Positions 32,089 to 37,173 of a stretch of 37,173 bases of DNA are shown here, one piece after another. The stretch is from assembly GCA_963615055.1 (NCBI GenBank), contig CAVEFO010000012.1, positions 1 through 37,173 of the forward strand. The letters are read 5' to 3'. The stretch's first letter is position 1. Each line of letters begins with the position of its first letter. Made by a program: the position numbers and the translations under genes. Below the pieces are notes generated by a model. The model saw nothing but the letters and a program-made list of their open reading frames with translations, was not told where the DNA came from and searched no databases. Source of the stretch: UBA1822 sp963615055 (GTDB lineage Bacteria > Bacillota > Negativicutes > Veillonellales > Dialisteraceae).

Positions 32089-33393
32089 TTATGATTGTTG
32101 CTTTTTCCCGATCCACGTCAGCGCTTCGCCCAGGATGTAGAGCGAGCCGCAGACGAGGACGATGTCGTCCGGCCCCGCTTCCGCTACCGCATCATCAAGC
32201 GCCGCTGCCACGCTCGGCTCTTCTTTCTTCTCACACGTAAATTTTTCCGCCAGTTCCGCCGTGCTGCGACTCCGCTCGACCGGCGCTTCCGTCACGAAGA
32301 CTTTATCCTGTTTCCTCACCAAGAGCTCAATCACCGTGTCCGTATCCTTATCGGCCAGCGACGTGAAAACGATGAGACGACGCTTATCGAGATACGTTTC
32401 CTCCAGCGCTTCCTTCAAAGCTTCCGCGCCCGCCGGATTGTGCGCGCCGTCCAGGACGATTGTTTTCCCATCCACCTTGTAAATATCGAAACGCCCCTGC
32501 CAACGCGCCCGCGCCAGCCCTTCGCGCACATCGTTTTCATTGATGCGATCATCCCCACGCATGATGACCGTGAGCGCCATCAGAGCGCACGCCGCATTCA
32601 CCGCCTGATGCGCCCCGACGAACGGCACAAAAAGCAGCGCTTTCTCGATTTCCTTCGGCATATCCTTGCGCTTCACGCACACGACCTGCCCGGCCTCCGC
32701 GCGGCTGCGGCTGTCAATCTCAAAATCGCGCCCGTAGAAATACAGCTTCGATTTCTTCGCGTGCGCTTCTTTTTTTACCGTCTTAAGCGGCACATGCTGC
32801 GCGGCCGTCACGACCGGCACACCTTCCTTGATGATCCCGGCCTTCTGCTTGGCGATTTTCTCCATCGTGTCGCCCAGATACGCCTCGTGGTCCATCGCGA
32901 CATTCGTAATGACGGAAACGACCGGCGTGATCACGTTTGTCGAGTCCAGAAGCCCGCCCATGCCGACTTCTATCACGGCATAATCGACGGCCGTTTCTTT
33001 GAAATACCAAAACGCCATCGCCGTCAGCACTTCAAACGCCGTCGGCGGCTCGATCCCATCCGCGACACATTTTTCGGCAGCTTCCCTGACGACAGATGCG
33101 GCGCGCGCAAAATCCTCCTCGGACATATCCCGCCCGCCGACGTGAATCCGCTCCGTGTACGACAAAAGATGCGGCGAAATGAAACGTCCGACCTTGAGCG
33201 ACGCATTTTCCAGGACGCTCGTCACCATCGCAACGACGCTCCCCTTCCCATTCGTCCCCGTCACATGCACCGTCCGGTACCCCGTCTCCGGATGCCCCAG
33301 CGCCGCCAAAAGCGCCTCGATCCGAGAAAGCCCCGGCCGGATGCCGAAGGAAGTCAGACTTTCGATATAAGAAACCGATTCTTGGTAATTCAT
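32089..33393 (-). CDS. folC: Folylpolyglutamate synthase / dihydrofolate synthase
   Basis: It adds glutamate to dihydropteroate and/or reduced folates using ATP. The 434-residue Mur-ligase-family protein has the P-loop VTGTNGKGSV (about residues 44-53), SPHLLSYTERI, the central IEVGMGGLLDSTNVI and NVAMDHEAYLGDT, and the C-terminal LDGAHNPAGAEALKEAL. AAAGGA lies 5 nt before the ATG. It is the next gene after valS on the same strand, the common valS-folC order of Firmicutes, but here about 360 bp of repeats intervene. A terminator follows. Confidence 0.96.
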   Translation of the reverse strand: MNYQESVSYIESLTSFGIRPGLSRIEALLAALGHPETGYRTVHVTGTNGKGSVVAMVTSVLENASLKVGRFISPHLLSYTERIHVGGRDMSEEDFARAASVVREAAEKCVADGIEPPTAFEVLTAMAFWYFKETAVDYAVIEVGMGGLLDSTNVITPVVSVITNVAMDHEAYLGDTMEKIAKQKAGIIKEGVPVVTAAQHVPLKTVKKEAHAKKSKLYFYGRDFEIDSRSRAEAGQVVCVKRKDMPKEIEKALLFVPFVGAHQAVNAACALMALTVIMRGDDRINENDVREGLARARWQGRFDIYKVDGKTIVLDGAHNPAGAEALKEALEETYLDKRRLIVFTSLADKDTDTVIELLVRKQDKVFVTEAPVERSRSTAELAEKFTCEKKEEPSVAAALDDAVAEAGPDDIVLVCGSLYILGEALTWIGKKQQS

Positions 33394-33753
33394 GGATGTC
33401 CTTTCTGTGGGAAATGCAGAGATGAGAGATGAGGGGCGAGCTTTTGGTATTCTTCTCTTTTGCGGCGTTTGGTGTGAAACGCTTTCTGCTGATAGAGATG
33501 AGGGGCCCGGCTTGGGGTGTTTTTGATTTTAGCGGCAGGCGCAAAATTGCCGTTTGCCGTCCTCCGTAGACCGTGAACCGAGCCTCATGTTGCGTGGATT
33601 GCTAAAATTTCATACTCGGTAAAAAAAGCTTGAGAAGGCTTGAGGTGTCACATGGCGGTGTCAGCTGCTCCCCGTGAATCGGGCGTGAGCAGCCGGGATT
33701 CACTGAGATGTGACGCACGGTTAACGGTTAACGGACGACGGACAGCGGCGCCC
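33394..33753. repeat. Mixed repeat block between valS and folC
   Basis: Two family C units (GATGAGGGGCGAGC at about 33430 and GATGAGGGGCCCGGC at about 33500) are followed by an AAGCTTGAGAAGGCTTGA element (33627-33644) like those at 5796-5945. A hairpin-rich stretch comes next (GCTGCTC...GAGCAGC, 33664-33693), then ACGGTTA heptads reaching the valS end. No gene is supported. Confidence 0.75.
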
Positions 33754-36405
33754 TCACAGCTTCGCCAAAAATGCCAGCCGCTCCCGGAGGGCCGCTATCT
33801 TTTCCTCGTACTCCGCGAGTTTCGCTTTTTCCTTTTCCACGACCGCGGCGGGAGCTTTCGCTAAGAAACCTTCGTTTTGCAGTTTTCCGGCGATTTTTTG
33901 GATTTCCTTCTCCAAACCGGCGCGATCCTTCTCGATGCGCGCGCGTTCCTTTTCCGCGTCGATGAGACCGGCGAGCTCCAGATACACCTCCATGCCCGTC
34001 ACCACCGTCGCGAGGGCGTTTTCGTGCTTCGCCGCGTCTTTCGGGAGGAGTTTCAGCGTTTCCACATGCGCCAGTTTCTCGAAATACGCCCGGTGCTTTT
34101 CAATCGCATCCGCCAGATCCGCGCGATCCGTCGCGATTTCCACCGTGCAAGGCACATTCGGCGCCACACGCGCTTCCGCCCGCATATTCCGAATCGCCTT
34201 AATGGCGTCCATCAAGCATTCCATGCACTCCTTTTCCTTCGGGAAACGCAGCGTCTCATCCGGCGTCGGCCACTTCGCGCGGGCCAAAATTTCGCCCTCA
34301 TGCGGCAAATGCTGCCAGATATGCTCCGTCACAAAAGGCATGAAGGGATGCAAGAGCGCCAACATCCGCGTCAGCACATAGACCAGCACATACTGCGTGA
34401 CACGCCGATCGTCATTGTGCTCGCCGTAGAGCCGCGCCTTCGCCGTCTCGATGTACCAATCGCAGAAACTGTTCCACGCGAACTCATAAATGGCATCCGC
34501 CGCCTCGCCCAGTTCGAATTGATCCAGATTTTTGGAAACGTACGTCTCCGTCTCGGAAAGTCTCTCCAAAATCCAGCGATCCGCCAGCGTGTACTGCTCC
34601 TTTTGCGGCACGAAATTTTCATCGAAATCATCCAGATTCATGATCGTGAACTTCGCCGCATTCCAAATCTTATTCGCGAAATTCCGGTTTCCTTCCACAC
34701 GTTCGTAGTAGAAACGCATATCGTTGCCCGGCGTATTTCCCGTCACCAGCGTGAAACGGAGCGCATCGGCGCCGTAATCGCGAATGACGTCCAGCGGATC
34801 GATCCCGTTTCCGAGCGACTTCGACATTTTCCGCCCTTGGCTGTCGCGGACAAGCCCGTGGATGAAGACCGTGCGGAACGGCACCTCGTGCATAAATTCC
34901 ATCGCGGTGAACATCATGCGCGCGACCCAGAAGAAAATGATGTCGTAGCCCGTCACGAGGACGCTCGTCGGATACCATTTCTTCAAAAGATCCGTCTCTT
35001 CCGGCCAGCCCATCGTGGAAAACGGCCACAGCGCGGACGAAAACCACGTATCAAGCACGTCGGGATCTTGATGAATATGCGCGCTGCCGCATTTCGGGCA
35101 CGTGGAAATATCCGTGCGCGACGCCGTCACTTCGCCGCAATCATCGCAATACCACACCGGAATCCGATGCCCCCACCACAGCTGACGGGAAATGCACCAA
35201 TCGTGAATATTTTCCAGCCATTGGATGTACGTATGCGAGAAACGCTCCGGCACGAACTTCGTCTCCCCTTCGCGCACCGCTTCCATCGCGGGCCCGGCCA
35301 GCGGCTGCATTTTCACGAACCACTGCTTCGTCGTCATCGGCTCCACCGTCGTATGGCAACGCGAGCAATGGCCGACGGCGTGATTCGTTTCCTCGACCTT
35401 CACCAAGAGACCCGCCGCCTCAAAATCGGAAACAATCGCTTTGCGTGCTTCTTCGCGGGTGAGCCCTTCGTATTTCCCGGCCTTTCCATTCAGCAGCCCG
35501 TCTTCCGTGAAGACCAGAATCGACGGCAAATCATGCCGCTCGCCAACCAAGAAATCATTCGGATCGTGCGCCGGCGTGATTTTCACACACCCCGTCCCAT
35601 ATGCCGGATCGACATAATCATCCGCCACCACCGGAATTTCCCGATCCATCATCGGCAACATCAATTTTTTACCGATCAAATGCTTGTAGCGCGCATCCTC
35701 CGGATTCACCGCGACCGCCGTATCCCCCGGAATCGTCTCCGGCCGCGTCGTCGCAATCTCCACAAAGCCGTCCTCGCCTACGATCGGATAGCGGAAATAC
35801 CACAAATGCCCCGTCTCATCCTCGTGCTCGACTTCGATATCCGAGAGCGCCGTCCGGCAACGCGGGCACCAATTCGTGATACGGTTCCCCTGATAAATCA
35901 GCCCCTTTTCGTAGAGCGCGCAGAAAACTTCCCGCACCGCCCGCGCGCAAATATCATCCATCGTGAAACGTTCCCGCGTCCAATCGCACGACGAGCCGAG
36001 CTTGCGGATCTGTTTCCCGATCGTATTACCGTACTTTTCCTTCCACGCCCAGACGCGCTCCAAAAATTTCTCGCGACCGAGATCGTATTTCGTGAGCCCC
36101 TCTTCGGCGATCTGCTTCTCCACCTTCACCTGCGTGGCGATCCCGGCGTGATCCTTTCCCGGCAACCAGAGCACATTGTATCCCTGCATCCGCTTGTAAC
36201 GCACCAAAATATCCTGCAGCGTCCCGTCCAATGCGTGTCCCATGTGCAGCTGCCCCGTGACATTCGGCGGCGGCAAGACAATGGAAAATCCTTCCGCGCC
36301 CTCTTCCGGCTCATCGTGAAAGACCCCGTGCGTTTCCCAAAAATCGTACCACTTCTCCTCGATTTCAGAAGGATCGTACGTCCCCAAATTCTCATACTCC
36401 GCCAT
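33754..36405 (-). CDS. valS: Valyl-tRNA synthetase
   Basis: A class I aminoacyl-tRNA synthetase, 883 residues, the usual size. The HIGH-type motif is PPPNVTGQLHMGH (residues 45-57), and the KMSKS motif is GRKMSKSLGN (around residue 530). A CP1 editing domain contains TTRPETIPGDTAVAV. Zinc-type Cys pairs occur in CSRCHTT and in CDDCGE with CPKCGS. The last 65 residues form the charged coiled-coil typical of ValRS. The start at 36403-36405 is preferred because GAGGAG lies 8 nt upstream; two earlier in-frame starts overlap this site. Expression is controlled by the upstream T-box. Confidence 0.98.
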   Translation of the reverse strand: MAEYENLGTYDPSEIEEKWYDFWETHGVFHDEPEEGAEGFSIVLPPPNVTGQLHMGHALDGTLQDILVRYKRMQGYNVLWLPGKDHAGIATQVKVEKQIAEEGLTKYDLGREKFLERVWAWKEKYGNTIGKQIRKLGSSCDWTRERFTMDDICARAVREVFCALYEKGLIYQGNRITNWCPRCRTALSDIEVEHEDETGHLWYFRYPIVGEDGFVEIATTRPETIPGDTAVAVNPEDARYKHLIGKKLMLPMMDREIPVVADDYVDPAYGTGCVKITPAHDPNDFLVGERHDLPSILVFTEDGLLNGKAGKYEGLTREEARKAIVSDFEAAGLLVKVEETNHAVGHCSRCHTTVEPMTTKQWFVKMQPLAGPAMEAVREGETKFVPERFSHTYIQWLENIHDWCISRQLWWGHRIPVWYCDDCGEVTASRTDISTCPKCGSAHIHQDPDVLDTWFSSALWPFSTMGWPEETDLLKKWYPTSVLVTGYDIIFFWVARMMFTAMEFMHEVPFRTVFIHGLVRDSQGRKMSKSLGNGIDPLDVIRDYGADALRFTLVTGNTPGNDMRFYYERVEGNRNFANKIWNAAKFTIMNLDDFDENFVPQKEQYTLADRWILERLSETETYVSKNLDQFELGEAADAIYEFAWNSFCDWYIETAKARLYGEHNDDRRVTQYVLVYVLTRMLALLHPFMPFVTEHIWQHLPHEGEILARAKWPTPDETLRFPKEKECMECLMDAIKAIRNMRAEARVAPNVPCTVEIATDRADLADAIEKHRAYFEKLAHVETLKLLPKDAAKHENALATVVTGMEVYLELAGLIDAEKERARIEKDRAGLEKEIQKIAGKLQNEGFLAKAPAAVVEKEKAKLAEYEEKIAALRERLAFLAKL

Positions 36406-36454
36406 CGTCATCACTCCTCATCGCAACAAAGGAAACAAAATTTCCATAAGAAAC

Positions 36455-36640
36455 AAAAAAAGTGCCCTCGTCCCTTAGGACGAAAGAGCACTTCCGCGGT
36501 ACCACCTAACTAGCCGAAACGGCCTCTCATCTGCCCCTATCGCCTGCCTGCGTGCCGCCCTCGCGACAAAGCTCAGGGGTGACCCACTCCGCCGCCCCGC
36601 GCACTCCCACCGACCGCACGCTCTCTGAAAAAGGCAAACA
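36455..36640 (-). ncRNA. T-box riboswitch (tRNA-Val) upstream of valS
   Basis: On the minus strand the leader has the stem I entry CAGAGAGC (about 36622-36629), a GGTGGGAGTGC distal element, and a specifier region where GTC (36581-36583) is followed by ACCCCTGAGC, the usual context of the specifier codon; GUC is a valine codon. The conserved T-box AGGTGGTACCGCGG is at 36494-36507; its TGGT can pair with an uncharged ACCA 3' end. A terminator stem (AGTGCTCTTTCGTCC with GGACGAGGGCACT, then seven T) follows at 36455-36493. Uncharged tRNA-Val would favour the antiterminator and raise valS expression. Confidence 0.95.
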
Positions 36641-36673
36641 AAGTTTCTTCCCGTCTACGCTGTATATATGCGT

Positions 36674-36702
36674 ATGATACCAAGAAATAGGGGAAAAAGC
36701 AA
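36674..36702 (-). promoter_or_regulatory. Promoter of the T-box/valS transcript
   Basis: On the minus strand TTGCTT (36697-36702) and TATCAT (36674-36679) are 17 bp apart, placing the start of RNA about 40 bp before stem I of the T-box. AT-rich sequence (TATATATAC) follows the -10 box. Confidence 0.5.
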
Positions 36703-36711
36703 GAGAGGAGA

Positions 36712-37075
36712 GAGGAGGGATGAGGGATGAGGGGCCGGACTTTGGGCGTGCTTTTCTTTTGCGGCGTTTGGTGAGAAATGCTTTCTGCTGATAGGGGTGA
36801 GGAGGCCGGCTTTGGGTATGTTTGATTTTGGCGGCAGACGCAAGATAGCTGTTGGTTGTTAGTTGTTAGCTATTAGATGTTTGCGGCCGAAGGCCGCCAC
36901 AAGTCAGCCCTCTTTTGAAAGAGGGTGGCGCGAAGCGCCGGGAGATAGATGGCACTATGTGAAGAAAAAGCTTTCCATCGGAAGGCCGCCACCAATTAGC
37001 CCTCTTTTGAAGGCAACCTTCCGGTGGACGGTTGCCGGTGCCCCGTAGGGGTGGGTGACGGGCACTGTATATGAG
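36712..37075. repeat. Family C units joined to a family A block at the right edge
   Basis: Two family C signatures (GATGAGGGGCCGGAC at about 36725 and GTGAGGAGGCCGGC at about 36797) are 72 bp apart. They are followed by GGCGGCAGACGCAAG, TTAGCTA heptads, GCGGCCGAAGGCCGC, CCCTCTTT/AAAGAGGG, GGCGCGAAGCGCC and the GGGAGATAGATGGCACTATGTG module. A CAACCTTCC module and a GCCCCGTAGGGG hairpin end the block. Beyond 37075 the last 100 bp show no recognisable gene. Confidence 0.8.
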
Positions 37076-37173
37076 AAATAGGTTACAGCAGACGAAGCCA
37101 AGCGACACGCAAGGAGGCCCGCCTGTTTGAAATTTTCCGATGCCGGGCCCTGAAGGCACGGCAGGTGGAGGGG

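Noticed and set aside
32095..33432. 445-residue plus-strand reading frame
   Set aside because: Antisense of folC, Arg/His-rich with no domain.
33877..36513. 878-residue plus-strand reading frame
   Set aside because: It is the antisense of valS; the composition is rich in Arg, His and Pro, and no domain is recognisable.
36866..37159. 97-residue minus-strand frame at the right edge
   Set aside because: Most of it is family A repeat translation (RHPPLRGTGNRPPEG), which reappears at other repeat copies; no ribosome site.

Overview
This window looks like chromosome of a diderm Firmicute, most likely class Negativicutes (the Dialister/Megasphaera/Selenomonas neighbourhood). Two observations point there together. 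valS is preceded by a Firmicutes-type T-box riboswitch with folC next to it, while the same 37 kb carries outer-membrane lipopolysaccharide (LPS) genes: hldD, a heptosyltransferase, a WaaL-like ligase and a phosphoethanolamine-transferase-like enzyme. No phage structural genes, transposases, tRNA or rRNA were recognised.

Layout. Positions 1-2700 hold two type II toxin-antitoxin pairs (dinJ-yafQ and a higBA-like pair) and a truncated Bro-N gene remnant, set among repeats. Positions 2725-14249 form a surface-polysaccharide locus, all on the minus strand: rfbA, a four-helix-bundle protein, rfbB, rfbD, rfbC, a YdjC-type deacetylase, a second four-helix-bundle protein, a polytopic membrane protein, a WbaP-type initiating transferase and glf. 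Together they supply dTDP-rhamnose, UDP-galactofuranose and a lipid-linked first sugar. A second higBA-like pair with a palindromic operator lies at 14421-15118. Positions 15276-22915 are an LPS-core operon with a promoter at its start and a terminator after hldD: a GT2, two GT-B enzymes, a CgeB-like transferase, an O-antigen ligase, a heptosyltransferase and hldD. Positions 23115-31724 carry a DUF535 protein, the only plus-strand gene (an EptA-like transferase), a DnaQ-like exonuclease, a B3/B4-domain protein, two overlapping WYL regulators and a LysR regulator. folC and valS, with its T-box leader, close the window.

The most unusual content is the intergenic DNA. Nearly every gap longer than about 150 bp is filled with mosaic repeats. 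Three architectures recur. Family A is strings of small hairpins, many with TTCG loops, flanked by 7-bp tandem repeats built on GCTAA/TTAGC. Family B is inverted arms of 7-bp repeats (CCGTNNN and ACGGNNN) around a conserved core of about 35 nt. Family C is tandem units of about 70 bp. The period is 7 bp in all the short-period arrays even though their sequences differ, hairpin stems differ between copies in a compensatory way, and the blocks begin exactly at gene 3' ends, where they often supply the stop codon and the last few residues. This repeat system, rather than any single protein, is the best candidate for something not well described.
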